The notes under the pieces were generated by a model. That model was not told the origin of the DNA, ran no database searches, and was given only the letters and a program-made list of their open reading frames with translations. A stretch of DNA of 44,146 nt from a virus. The position numbers and the translations under genes were made by a program. Where the stretch lies: the IMG/VR virus record IMGVR_UViG_3300032297_000260, positions 1-44,146 of that record. One strand, 5' to 3'. Shown here one piece after another: positions 31,686-39,935 of the stretch; the stretch's first letter is position 1, and each line of letters starts with the position of its first letter.

Positions 31686-32435
31686 ATGTTTTCAGCTACT
31701 AAAAATTCTCTCATCGCATATCAAATATTAGCCCACATGGCATTTGTGGCCATGTTATTTTATGGATCAATAACTACTTGGTCAATTGCTATTGCAATAT
31801 ATTTCTTTATTGCAACTATAGGAGGAACGGTTACTTACCATCGTTTACTATCTCACAAATCATTTAAGCCTCAAAAATGGTTTTCCTATTTTGGACCAAT
31901 CGTAGGAGCTATAGGTGGCAATGGTTCAGGTATTGCCTGGGTTGCTATTCATAGAGAACATCATAGGTATACGGACACAGAAAAAGATCCACATAGCCCT
32001 ATATATAAAAGCTTCTTTAGAATTCAATTTTTAAGTATGTGTGATATTCCTAATATTAGATATGTCCCTGACCTGTTGCGTTCTAAGTTCCATATGTGGA
32101 TACATACAAATTACTGGCTTATCAACCTTGTTTATGTTGCTATTCTTTATATGATAGACCCTTGGGCAGTTGTATATGCTTATTTTGTTCCCACACTAAT
32201 GGTATGGCATGCTGGGAGTTTTATTAATACTGTTAATCATACTATTGGTTATCGACCTAATGAAACTACTGATACAAGCACCAATAACTTATTCACAGGT
32301 TACTTAGTCTCAGGCGAAGGTTGGCACAACGGCCATCATGCATTTCCTGCAAATGCAAAATTTGGTAAAAAGTGGTGGGAGTTTGATCTAGGTTGGCAAG
32401 TGATCAAACTAGTAAGGTCTAATGAAACTAGCTGA
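31686..32435 (+). CDS. Membrane fatty-acid desaturase, acyl-CoA delta-9 type (1 of 2)
   Basis: A 249-residue membrane protein with all three histidine boxes of the acyl-CoA/lipid desaturase family: H52-RLLS-H57, H89-RE-HH (89-93) and H214-NG-HH (214-218), plus NTVNH near 185. Hydrophobic segments lie at about 10-45 and 143-175. It should insert a cis double bond in an acyl chain at the cytoplasmic membrane, using a di-iron centre and host electrons. It overlaps its paralogue by 14 bases. AAGGA precedes the start. Confidence 0.88.
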   Translation: MFSATKNSLIAYQILAHMAFVAMLFYGSITTWSIAIAIYFFIATIGGTVTYHRLLSHKSFKPQKWFSYFGPIVGAIGGNGSGIAWVAIHREHHRYTDTEKDPHSPIYKSFFRIQFLSMCDIPNIRYVPDLLRSKFHMWIHTNYWLINLVYVAILYMIDPWAVVYAYFVPTLMVWHAGSFINTVNHTIGYRPNETTDTSTNNLFTGYLVSGEGWHNGHHAFPANAKFGKKWWEFDLGWQVIKLVRSNETS

Positions 32436-33180
32436 TATTTTTAAGCCATCTATTAAACTGTTACTGTTAAATCAGTTTATTACCTATTGTGTGTTTGTCT
32501 ACTTTTTATTTACAGGTACAAGTACTGAGTGGCTAATTGTATTTGCTATCTATCTTTTTAGAGTGACAATAGGAGCAACAATTACTCTACATAGATTACT
32601 ATCACATCGATCTTTTATTGCTCCTAAGTGGTTTGAATATGTTGGAAGTATTATTGCAACTTATGGTGGAGGAGTATCGACTATTGGATGGGTTGCAATT
32701 CATCGAGAGCACCATAAATTCTCTGATACCGATCGTGATCCGCACAGTCCTAATCATCTACACCCTCTTGCTGTGCAATTTCGAGCCGGGTTGAAAGTTC
32801 CCAGTATAAAATATGTACCAGATTTACTAAGGTCGAAGTTTCATGTAACAATAAATCAATATCATTGGGCAATCACATCATTGATATTTCTATCTATACT
32901 AGCAATAGATCCTAGAGCTTTAGTATTTGCATACTTTGTCCCTAATCTAATATACTGGCACTCTGGAGGATTAATTAACACAATTAACCATATGTGGGGC
33001 TATCGAACTTATCAAACTAAAGATTCTAGTACTAATAATTGGTTAACTGGATATCTAGTAGCAGGAGAAGGTTGGCACAACAATCATCACAATGCCGCTT
33101 CTAGTCCTAAGTTTGGAGAGAAATGGTGGGAGTTTGATCTAGGATGGCAAGTAATTAAACTGATTCAGAAGAATCCCTAA
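32422..33180 (+). CDS. Membrane fatty-acid desaturase, acyl-CoA delta-9 type (2 of 2)
   Basis: A 252-residue paralogue: H57-RLLS-H62, H94-RE-HH (94-98), H219-NN-HH (219-223), and NTINH at about 186-190. The two share long stretches such as YVPDLLRSKFH and KWWEFDLGWQVIKL, but the membrane segments differ, so they may introduce double bonds at different positions. It is coupled to the first copy and overlaps the convergent methyltransferase by 26 bases. Confidence 0.88.
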   Translation: MKLADIFKPSIKLLLLNQFITYCVFVYFLFTGTSTEWLIVFAIYLFRVTIGATITLHRLLSHRSFIAPKWFEYVGSIIATYGGGVSTIGWVAIHREHHKFSDTDRDPHSPNHLHPLAVQFRAGLKVPSIKYVPDLLRSKFHVTINQYHWAITSLIFLSILAIDPRALVFAYFVPNLIYWHSGGLINTINHMWGYRTYQTKDSSTNNWLTGYLVAGEGWHNNHHNAASSPKFGEKWWEFDLGWQVIKLIQKNP

Positions 33181-33700
33181 TCCATTCAGCGTAGATTCTA
33201 TTTTGTGTGTCCCACTGACACTCCATTAATCTAAATCCAAATTTTTCTGCTAGTCTAACATGTTCTGCAATAGACCAAGGGTAAAATTGAATCTGTTTAC
33301 ATTCTTCGTTACTATGGTCTTGCAGTCCCGGATTACATCTCCAATATATTCTGCAATTAGATTGTAACAGAGACACAACTTTAGCAATCTGTCTCTCAAT
33401 ATCTTCAACTGTACCAAAGTTAATACTTCCTAGACAAAAAGCAACATCGAACTTTTGATCCGTGCTAAATTCATCTATCGTACATTTAACATCAGCTTGA
33501 TCAAATGCCGGGTCAATTCCTATTAAGTTAGGAATAAGTCCCTTAAAAGGGTTTGCTCCGCACCCTACATCAATAACAGATTCACCGGGTTTTACTTTGT
33601 CAATTAAGAACTTCCCTGTCTTATTAAATTTAGATAAGTCACCGTTTTTACGATGCCATATTGTACCGAAATAATAATTTAAATAATCCTGATCTACCAT
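33155..33700 (-). CDS. SAM-dependent methyltransferase
   Basis: A 181-residue class I methyltransferase: motif I SVIDVGCGANPFKG at 41-54, GIDPAFDQADVKC after strand 2, and FDVAFCLGSINF as motif IV. The start is set at ATG 33700; the longer open frame to 33877 runs across the promoter region and into the opposite gene. ATTAAATA lies 22 bases upstream on this strand. The acceptor is unknown. Confidence 0.78.
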   Translation of the reverse strand: MVDQDYLNYYFGTIWHRKNGDLSKFNKTGKFLIDKVKPGESVIDVGCGANPFKGLIPNLIGIDPAFDQADVKCTIDEFSTDQKFDVAFCLGSINFGTVEDIERQIAKVVSLLQSNCRIYWRCNPGLQDHSNEECKQIQFYPWSIAEHVRLAEKFGFRLMECQWDTQNRIYAEWIRDSSESV

Positions 33701-33702
33701 AT

Positions 33703-33710
33703 AATAAATA
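33703..33710 (+). promoter_or_regulatory. T4-type late promoter (AATAAATA)
   Basis: Located 18 bases before the ATG at 33729; drives the five sulfotransferase-like genes and the binding-protein gene. Confidence 0.55.
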
Positions 33711-33722
33711 CCATAATAAGAG

Positions 33723-33730
33723 TATTTAAT
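33723..33730 (-). promoter_or_regulatory. T4-type late promoter (ATTAAATA)
   Basis: Minus strand, 22 bases before the methyltransferase ATG at 33700. It overlaps the start codon of the plus-strand gene at 33729. Confidence 0.45.
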
Positions 33731-34319
33731 GAAACATCCAGACCGCATATTTTTTACAGGAGTGCCCGGCAGTAGATGGAGTGGTATTGCACAGAAGATC
33801 GAAGAGATCAAATGGATGAATACCAGCGACAGAACGCCCGACAGAGAATATACACACGGGCAATTTACCGGACACAAAGGAGCCTACTTTGGAAAAAGTA
33901 TGGAACTACATCCAATTCTTGATACTAGCTACATTGATCAAGCATGGTTAACACTAGGAGGTTGTAAACTAGTTAAGAGCCACAACTGGGCATACAACTT
34001 AGATGATGTGTACGATTTTTGTAAAAAGAATAACAGTTGGTTAATGTTAGTCTATCGTCCTGATCAGGCTAGCTTCCATTGGTGGAAGGAAGCAGGCGGC
34101 TTTGATATTAAGTATCCATGTTACGATGAATACACTGACGATAACACTATGCAAGAGCAAATTTCTATCCAAAATTCAAATATCCTAAAGTTTTCTTTTA
34201 AATATGATCTTACATGGAATCATTTTAATCCGTGGTGGGTGAGAGAAAATCTAGGTGCAAAGATTGAATTTGAAAAAAAATCAAATTGGGAAGATATTTT
34301 AGTGAGTATTATTAAATGA
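33729..34319 (+). CDS. Sulfotransferase-like protein
   Basis: A 196-residue protein. FFTGVPGSRWSGIAQ near the start is a P-loop-like phosphosulfate-binding loop. LVKSHNWAYNL and NNSWLMLVYRPDQASFHWW are laid out like the K-x-H and 3'-phosphate (R...S) motifs of PAPS-dependent sulfotransferases. A role in sulfating a glycan or lipid is inferred from these patterns only. It heads a six-gene unit, with overlaps of four bases up to the fifth gene. Confidence 0.6.
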   Translation: MKHPDRIFFTGVPGSRWSGIAQKIEEIKWMNTSDRTPDREYTHGQFTGHKGAYFGKSMELHPILDTSYIDQAWLTLGGCKLVKSHNWAYNLDDVYDFCKKNNSWLMLVYRPDQASFHWWKEAGGFDIKYPCYDEYTDDNTMQEQISIQNSNILKFSFKYDLTWNHFNPWWVRENLGAKIEFEKKSNWEDILVSIIK

Positions 34320-35077
34320 CGCAACAAGTCTATGTGGTCGCATTTACAAACGGAAGCTGCGGGTCCTTTATACTTGCACTTATCGAGCGATTAACAAACC
34401 TTAAGAGTAAAATACCCTTCTTGATTGGTCAGTGGGCAAATGCTCACAAACTAGTATCTAATCGAGGTATCGACGACAATTTGAGTAATAGAATAGCCAA
34501 CTATCCAGGAGATTCAGGATTATGGTGGGACCTTTTAAAAATTACAGCATCTCCTAATCAAAACATTTACATTACTTCTCATTTTTATGATCCAGTATCC
34601 ATACTTAGAAACTTTCCATCGTCTAAAGTGTTTGTAATAACACATACAGCTGAAGATGCTAAGGAAATTGCAATAAACAATTTTTTTAAATCTATTGTTG
34701 CAGAATGGAATTCATCTCGAGCTAGAGCTGTACAAGAAAATTATAAATGGGTGAGAGATATTGCACCACATCTGTTTACTTCTAAATATGGAACTCCTCC
34801 TAACCAGTTAAATAAGAAGGAGATGAATGCTGTTGTAGAAATACTTAGAGGTGAAACAATTAGACACGGAATGCATATGGTTACTATTCCGGAGCAGTAT
34901 CGAGACAGCATTGTAGAAATAAAATACAGAGATATATTTGACAAGCCTGAAAAAGTACTAGAAATTATATCTCAACATATTGGATATAATATCACTGATT
35001 TTGTTCGCGAACAATATACAACTTACCTTAACAAACAAGCAGAATTTAAACGGAAAACACAAGAGATATTAACATGA
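34316..35077 (+). CDS. Sulfotransferase-like / P-loop family protein (tandem 1 of 4)
   Basis: A 253-residue protein. VVAFTNGSCGSFILALIERL is a P-loop-like opening; YITSHFYDP and KVFVITHTAEDAKEIAINNFFK follow. The C-terminal IVEIKYRDIFDKPEKVLEIIS has the Y-x-D-I...P-x-x-V-L pattern of sulfotransferase C-termini. It is the first of four tandem paralogues with ATGA junctions. The family assignment rests on overall layout; catalytic residues are not certain. Confidence 0.55.
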   Translation: MTQQVYVVAFTNGSCGSFILALIERLTNLKSKIPFLIGQWANAHKLVSNRGIDDNLSNRIANYPGDSGLWWDLLKITASPNQNIYITSHFYDPVSILRNFPSSKVFVITHTAEDAKEIAINNFFKSIVAEWNSSRARAVQENYKWVRDIAPHLFTSKYGTPPNQLNKKEMNAVVEILRGETIRHGMHMVTIPEQYRDSIVEIKYRDIFDKPEKVLEIISQHIGYNITDFVREQYTTYLNKQAEFKRKTQEILT

Positions 35078-35844
35078 CGAACCATCATCGAACTTATGTA
35101 GTTGCATTTTCAAATGGTAGTAGCGGATCTATGCTTCTTGCACTTATCGAACGATTAACAAACCCAGAAATTACTAGACCTTTTTGGTTTACGAAATGGG
35201 GTAATGCTCATTTATGCACGGTGCGTCCGGGAATTGTGTTTGATTTTGATAAAGTAAAGTTTAACGGACACGCAGACGAATCAAACGATTGGTGGGGCGG
35301 AGTAGTTCCTATTGTCGATGTTAGTCAACCTCTTTACATACAGAGTCATTTTTATGATCCGCCGACTATACTTAATCGTTTCCCGAATGCAAAAATATTT
35401 GTAATAACTCATACTGACAGCGATAGTAGAGAAATTGCAATTAATAGTGTTTTTAAGTTCATGATCGGAGAGTGGAATGGGCGGTCTAGCGAATTAGCAA
35501 GACGAGTATACGATTGGATAAGAGGAAACTGTCCTCATTTGTTTACCTCATCTAAGGACATACCGCCTGAAAAATTAACCAAAACAGAACTAAATGGACT
35601 AGTAGAAATATACAGAGGGGACTTATTCCGTAGAGCAATGCATATGGTTACTATTCCGGAAGAATATAAAGATATCGTTGTAGAAATAAAATACAGAGAT
35701 ATAATAGACAACCCTGAAAAAGTTTTAGATACACTTTCTCAGGCAACAGGGTACGAAGTTACCGACTTTGTAAGGGCGCAATACACAGCGTACCTTGACA
35801 AGCATAGAGAATTCAAGCAAACAACACAGGAGCTTTTAACATGA
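35074..35844 (+). CDS. Sulfotransferase-like / P-loop family protein (tandem 2 of 4)
   Basis: A 256-residue paralogue very close to the previous gene: VVAFSNGSSGSMLLALIERLTNP, SHFYDPPTIL, FVITHTDSDSREIAIN, RAMHMVTIPEEY and VEIKYRDIIDNPEKVL all recur. The closeness of the pair points to a recent duplication. ATGA overlaps join both ends. Confidence 0.55.
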   Translation: MTNHHRTYVVAFSNGSSGSMLLALIERLTNPEITRPFWFTKWGNAHLCTVRPGIVFDFDKVKFNGHADESNDWWGGVVPIVDVSQPLYIQSHFYDPPTILNRFPNAKIFVITHTDSDSREIAINSVFKFMIGEWNGRSSELARRVYDWIRGNCPHLFTSSKDIPPEKLTKTELNGLVEIYRGDLFRRAMHMVTIPEEYKDIVVEIKYRDIIDNPEKVLDTLSQATGYEVTDFVRAQYTAYLDKHREFKQTTQELLT

Positions 35845-36572
35845 CACAACCGATATACATAGTAATACACCCAATGGGTGCAGGCGGATACTTTCTTAGA
35901 GCAATGCTAGAAAGGATGCTGAGACCCGATGACGAGATCCCAATTTGGCATAGTGCTCATAATAATGCATTAAGTGCAATAAACAAATCTGGATTTGATT
36001 ATAACTGGACACGAGCATCTGGGATAGGTCAAACGGTTGATTTTTTTGAAAATGTGATTATATCGTTTCCTGACCCTGAACCAGTTGTAATGGGCTGGCG
36101 CAGTCTAAATTGGGATGCAATGCTTTCAAGATTCCCTGACGCTAAAGTAATAATATTGGGATTTGACGAGGATGATGTTCCCCAACTAGCAATAAATCAC
36201 TTTTGGAAATTCTTTGTAGATGAATATAACGGTGGTGCCCGTGATCCATTTATTGATGTAAGAAATTCTATTCCAGCTATTTTTACTTCTGCAGAAAGTG
36301 TTAGACCAGAAAACTTAACTGACGAAGAAAAGGCAAAATTAACAAAGTGGCTACAGAGTATAGTAATAAGCCAAGGTGGAATGGTATACACAGTACCTGA
36401 ACAGTATCAATCACAAGCTATTATTATCAAGTACAAGGATATTCTAGGAAACAAGGATAAAGTAATCTCTCAGCTAGAAGCAATTACTGGTACAACAGCT
36501 TCTGACTTTATTAAAGGTCAGTACGATCAATATTTGATTAGAGAGGCGGCATATTTGGAGAGCATTCAGTGA
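35841..36572 (+). CDS. Sulfotransferase-like / P-loop family protein (tandem 3 of 4)
   Basis: A 243-residue, more diverged paralogue: IVIHPMGAGGYFLRAMLERML replaces the opening loop, and IIIKYKDILGNKDKVISQLEAITG keeps the C-terminal pattern. The SHFYDP segment has become MGWRSLNWDAM. It may have a different acceptor. It overlaps both neighbours by four bases. Confidence 0.5.
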   Translation: MTQPIYIVIHPMGAGGYFLRAMLERMLRPDDEIPIWHSAHNNALSAINKSGFDYNWTRASGIGQTVDFFENVIISFPDPEPVVMGWRSLNWDAMLSRFPDAKVIILGFDEDDVPQLAINHFWKFFVDEYNGGARDPFIDVRNSIPAIFTSAESVRPENLTDEEKAKLTKWLQSIVISQGGMVYTVPEQYQSQAIIIKYKDILGNKDKVISQLEAITGTTASDFIKGQYDQYLIREAAYLESIQ

Positions 36573-37318
36573 TCCAGCAAGGGTATTTTATTTGTTATGC
36601 TCCGGGAACTTCCGGAGCTTTCATTTCATCACTAGTTGGACAAATAGTTAATTCTACAACTAAAAAGTTTGTATACTCAGACCACGGCAATTCACATACT
36701 AACTTGTCTGATTCAAATGGCGGATTAGATTGGGCGTTGGCACCTACACCTACTACAAGTGAGTACTTTTATAAGAATTTATTCACTTATAACAGTGGTA
36801 GGCCTATTGTGATATCAAATCATCTTCACCCAGCCTGGGAAACTATTGCTAAACGATGGCCTACTTTTAAGATGATATTAATCACACATTCAATAGACGA
36901 TCTTGATGAAATTGCTGCAAGTTTGTTTTACAAATATTATGTAGATGATTTTGATTCGGTTTCTAATAAGGCGTTCAAAGATGTAATACAGACGCATAGT
37001 CGAGTATTTGGCCGAGAAGTTGCCCACCCTAATGAATTAACCGAAAGTGAAAAACGGTTGTTTATGAAAATCATTGTGTTCCATAAAATTACAGATGGTT
37101 ACATTCATCCAACAGTTCCCCCAGAGTATACAGCAAATACTCTTCTACTGCCTTATAGAGAAATTATATCTAACAAAGATCTAGTATTAGACAAATTATC
37201 TACTTTTCTAGAAAAGCCAATACCAGAAGCAACAAAAGATAATTACGATGCGTACATGATGTACCAACGAAAACTAGAAAGAGAGAAAATGACATGGTTA
37301 AAACCATTCGACTTATAA
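36569..37318 (+). CDS. Sulfotransferase-like / P-loop family protein (tandem 4 of 4)
   Basis: A 249-residue paralogue beginning at a GTG that overlaps the previous TGA (GTGA). YFICYAPGTSGAFISSLVGQIV is the opening loop; VISNHLHPAWETI, MILITHSIDDLDEIA and LLLPYREIISNKDLVLDKLS follow. It is the most diverged of the four. Its end overlaps the binding-protein gene by 25 bases. Confidence 0.5.
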   Translation: MIQQGYFICYAPGTSGAFISSLVGQIVNSTTKKFVYSDHGNSHTNLSDSNGGLDWALAPTPTTSEYFYKNLFTYNSGRPIVISNHLHPAWETIAKRWPTFKMILITHSIDDLDEIAASLFYKYYVDDFDSVSNKAFKDVIQTHSRVFGREVAHPNELTESEKRLFMKIIVFHKITDGYIHPTVPPEYTANTLLLPYREIISNKDLVLDKLSTFLEKPIPEATKDNYDAYMMYQRKLEREKMTWLKPFDL

Positions 37319-38262
37319 TTTTATCATTATTATTGACCGCAGTTAACGCATTTGCCTGGCAACCAACAAAACCAATTAGAGTTATCTTAGGATTTACACC
37401 TGGATCAGGTAACGAAGTAAGTTTCAGAGGTGTTGAAGCTGTTCTACAAAAGCAGTACCCTAATTTAAATTTTATTATAGAGCATAGACCAGGCGTAGAT
37501 TCCATTCTTGCTACAAACTACTTTGCAAAATTACCTGCTGACGGCTATGCAATTAGTATTCCTAGCGAACAGGGTACTTTTGTTACAGCAGAGGTATGGA
37601 ATAAAAAGGCAATGGAGTTTGATCCATTTGAATTTGAATTTGTAACTTCTATTGCACAGAGCCCATTAGCCCTAGTTGCCAGTGTAAACAGTCCTGTTAA
37701 TACAGTTAATGAACTGATTGAAACACTTAAGAAGCCAAATAGAGATATTAATTTCGCTGTTGGGGGAGGTGCTCATAAAGTAGCATATGAATTCTTAACA
37801 GAAACAATTAAAGCAAACGACACTAAAATACAAGCTGTACAATACAAAGGCCCTAATCCTGCTGTACTAGCTGTTGCTTCTAATCAAACAGAGTTTGGAA
37901 TCATGCCCGTTGCAATTGCTCAACCATTAATTACAGGTGGCAGGGTAAAGTTAATTGCACTTGCTGGTGATAAGAAGCTTTCAGCTTATCCAAATACTCC
38001 GTTACTAAAAGATTTTGTTCCTGGTCTAGTAGTTAACGCCGGTTGGGTAATTGTATTGCCCAAGGGAACTCCTAAAGAAATCGTTAATTGGTATGTAAAT
38101 GCATTTGTACCTGCTATCAGGAGTGCTGAAGCTAAAGTGTATTTTGATAACAATTTAATGATTGTTAATGAAAATCAACTCGGACCTGAAAAAGCAAAGA
38201 ACGCAATGATTAATTTACGAGACAAATGGCAACCAATTGTCCGTAAAATGAAAGTGGATTAA
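37294..38262 (+). CDS. TctC/Bug-family periplasmic solute-binding protein
   Basis: A 322-residue protein with a Sec signal peptide (MVKTIRLIILSLLLTAVNAFA, cleavage likely after residue 21). The mature part opens WQPTKPIRVILGFTPGSGNEVSFRG and has EHRPGVDSILATNYFAKLPADGYAI, INFAVGGGAHKVAYEFL and ITGGRVKLIALAGDKKLSAYPNTPLL, all typical of tripartite tricarboxylate transporter binding proteins. These bind carboxylated small molecules in the periplasm and deliver them to TctAB. No transporter membrane subunits are present, so the host must supply them, or the protein acts alone. Full length, not truncated. Confidence 0.9.
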   Translation: MVKTIRLIILSLLLTAVNAFAWQPTKPIRVILGFTPGSGNEVSFRGVEAVLQKQYPNLNFIIEHRPGVDSILATNYFAKLPADGYAISIPSEQGTFVTAEVWNKKAMEFDPFEFEFVTSIAQSPLALVASVNSPVNTVNELIETLKKPNRDINFAVGGGAHKVAYEFLTETIKANDTKIQAVQYKGPNPAVLAVASNQTEFGIMPVAIAQPLITGGRVKLIALAGDKKLSAYPNTPLLKDFVPGLVVNAGWVIVLPKGTPKEIVNWYVNAFVPAIRSAEAKVYFDNNLMIVNENQLGPEKAKNAMINLRDKWQPIVRKMKVD

Positions 38263-39176
38263 ATGTCGGTACGCTGTTCTATATAGAACTTACCGCTGTC
38301 TATAAATTCTTTAGGAGTGATGTAGGACCAATCGAAAGTTTTGTGTCCTCTCATTCCTAATTCTTTCTTAAACGAATCTGTAAACTTACCTTCTATACGA
38401 AGTGTAATCCTGCTCTCAGTTTCCGCATCTACACCGTGCAAATCTGTTTCATTAAACCAATAAGCATATGAATTTTCTTTTAGATAGTACTTTTCTTTTG
38501 TATTAGGATCGTACAAGAAGAATGGTCTCGGCTGCATGTCTAGTTGTATGTTGATAAAGTTTACATCGTGATTACAAGGATAAAAGTCTCTATGTATGAA
38601 CACATCTGTATTGGGCTGGCTCTTAAATGCAATTACATATCCTATATGTTCAAAAGGCAATGATTCTGCAAGACGAATCAAAGTAGGACATTCCTTTTCA
38701 ACCCATGGAAACCAACTACTAGGTTTAGACTTATCAAAGTAATCAGCAGTGTAGTTTCTAAACATTGCAATACCTTCCCACCTCTTTGTTATGCCAAAGT
38801 GTTCTTGTATGTGCATCTTAATATCTCGTTTCTTATCAAACTGATCGAGGTCATAGTCTGGCCAGTACTTGTCTAAGTTAGCAAGATAACTGTCAGCACA
38901 TCGTTGTCCGTTGATCTCTTCAGGAAAGATGCCATTCTGAATTAGATAATTGTATTGTATACTAGAAGACTGTTCTATTTCTTCTTTGACTATAGGAACA
39001 ATGTTTTGATCTACATACCTGTTAAGACTAGCAATCTTAACTCCGTTTGGACCGACTCCCATAATAGGTAAGTTACAGTGTTTAAAGGACCACAATGCAG
39101 GAAATTGTTTGTGCCTTAAAGGATACTCAAATGAAAAGTCCTTCTCACCAAACTGTCCTTCGTTTACATAGTACAT
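38259..39176 (-). CDS. 2OG-Fe(II) / aspartyl-asparaginyl hydroxylase-like oxygenase
   Basis: A 305-residue protein. HIGYVIAFKSQPNTDVFIHRDFYP carries His195-x-Asp197; DLHGVDAETESRITLRIEG carries His247 and Arg256, completing the iron and 2-oxoglutarate site. The ATG at 39176 is preferred to a TTG at 39191; both lie inside the end of the upstream gene. The long N-terminal part (about 170 residues) is unique among the window's oxygenases. It overlaps the binding-protein gene tail to tail by four bases. Confidence 0.72.
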   Translation of the reverse strand: MYYVNEGQFGEKDFSFEYPLRHKQFPALWSFKHCNLPIMGVGPNGVKIASLNRYVDQNIVPIVKEEIEQSSSIQYNYLIQNGIFPEEINGQRCADSYLANLDKYWPDYDLDQFDKKRDIKMHIQEHFGITKRWEGIAMFRNYTADYFDKSKPSSWFPWVEKECPTLIRLAESLPFEHIGYVIAFKSQPNTDVFIHRDFYPCNHDVNFINIQLDMQPRPFFLYDPNTKEKYYLKENSYAYWFNETDLHGVDAETESRITLRIEGKFTDSFKKELGMRGHKTFDWSYITPKEFIDSGKFYIEQRTDI

Positions 39177-39775
39177 TCTAAACTGTTCCAATCAAATGTA
39201 TAGTCCGGATCAAGGTATTGATAGATAACATTTTGTAGTGTGTTGTTAATAATAATAGGGTATTCTAACATCTTTAAATTAGTATATGCTGTTTCTTTAA
39301 AAAAGTCTAGTTTATTCTGTAACAGTACATTTAACTTTCCTTTCTTAACTATTTTAAAGATGGTCTTAGTGTTATGAGCATCAAACAGCCACAACACACA
39401 TTTTCCATTTCGTTTTAGTATAGCTTTAATCTGGTACGGAACGATATAACTACTAATAAGAACATTATTTCGATGTTCTTTGTGTATTAGAGTTCTAGCT
39501 CCAGATATCCAGATATCTGAATTAAACTCCGTTTGATTATATCCGCTGATACCTACAAGATCATCGTTGAAGTATAGTAAACAAAGTCCACCTTGGGCTT
39601 TTGAAAACCTTTTTTCTTTAAACATCACATCATACCAATTATTTTTAGGTTGGTCCAAATTGTGGTGTTGGTAAAGATAATTGGAACTATCTCCGTTTTC
39701 GTCACAGAATTGCACGATTTGGAATATATCCAACTCAGAAATGCTGTCCGAAAAAACTTCTTTGATTGTGTACAT
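39164..39775 (-). CDS. GNAT-like acetyltransferase candidate
   Basis: A 203-residue protein. GGLCLLYFNDDLVGISGYNQTEFNSDIWISGARTLIHKEHRNNVLISSYIVPYQIKAIL matches the strand 4 - helix 3 part of a GNAT fold: an exposed strand ending in a turn, then a basic loop before a helix. It ends with neighbours typical of such folds (CVLWLFDAHN). TATAAATA ends seven bases before the ATG, with no Shine-Dalgarno. It is coupled to the oxygenase gene by a 13-base overlap. Confidence 0.6.
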   Translation of the reverse strand: MYTIKEVFSDSISELDIFQIVQFCDENGDSSNYLYQHHNLDQPKNNWYDVMFKEKRFSKAQGGLCLLYFNDDLVGISGYNQTEFNSDIWISGARTLIHKEHRNNVLISSYIVPYQIKAILKRNGKCVLWLFDAHNTKTIFKIVKKGKLNVLLQNKLDFFKETAYTNLKMLEYPIIINNTLQNVIYQYLDPDYTFDWNSLECTM

Positions 39776-39782
39776 TGGTAGA

Positions 39783-39790
39783 TATTTATA
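39783..39790 (-). promoter_or_regulatory. T4-type late promoter (TATAAATA) close to start
   Basis: An exact T4 late consensus, ending seven bases before the ATG at 39775. Confidence 0.65.
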
Positions 39791-39806
39791 TGCGTACTTT
39801 ATAAGG

Positions 39807-39835
39807 TTGACAAAACCAAAGTACTGTGCTATAAT
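39807..39835 (+). promoter_or_regulatory. Sigma70-type promoter upstream of lysis gene
   Basis: TTGACA, 17-base spacer, TATAAT. It is followed by a leader of about 95 bases before the ATG at 39936. The spacer lacks TGGTAAAACC, though the mirrored TTTTACCA is found in the leader at 39906-39913. Confidence 0.75.
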
Positions 39836-39935
39836 AAACGCTGTTGTGTAGAATTGACTATTTTAAGCCACATACTGCTTATCTAAAGTTAATTAGACAT
39901 AACTATTTTACCACTAACGAAAGAGGAGGTCTTAA

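Noticed and set aside
33701-33877. N-terminal extension of the methyltransferase frame
   Set aside because: The extra 59 residues cross the divergent promoter region and lie antisense to the sulfotransferase-like gene. The ATG at 33700 gives a complete methyltransferase.
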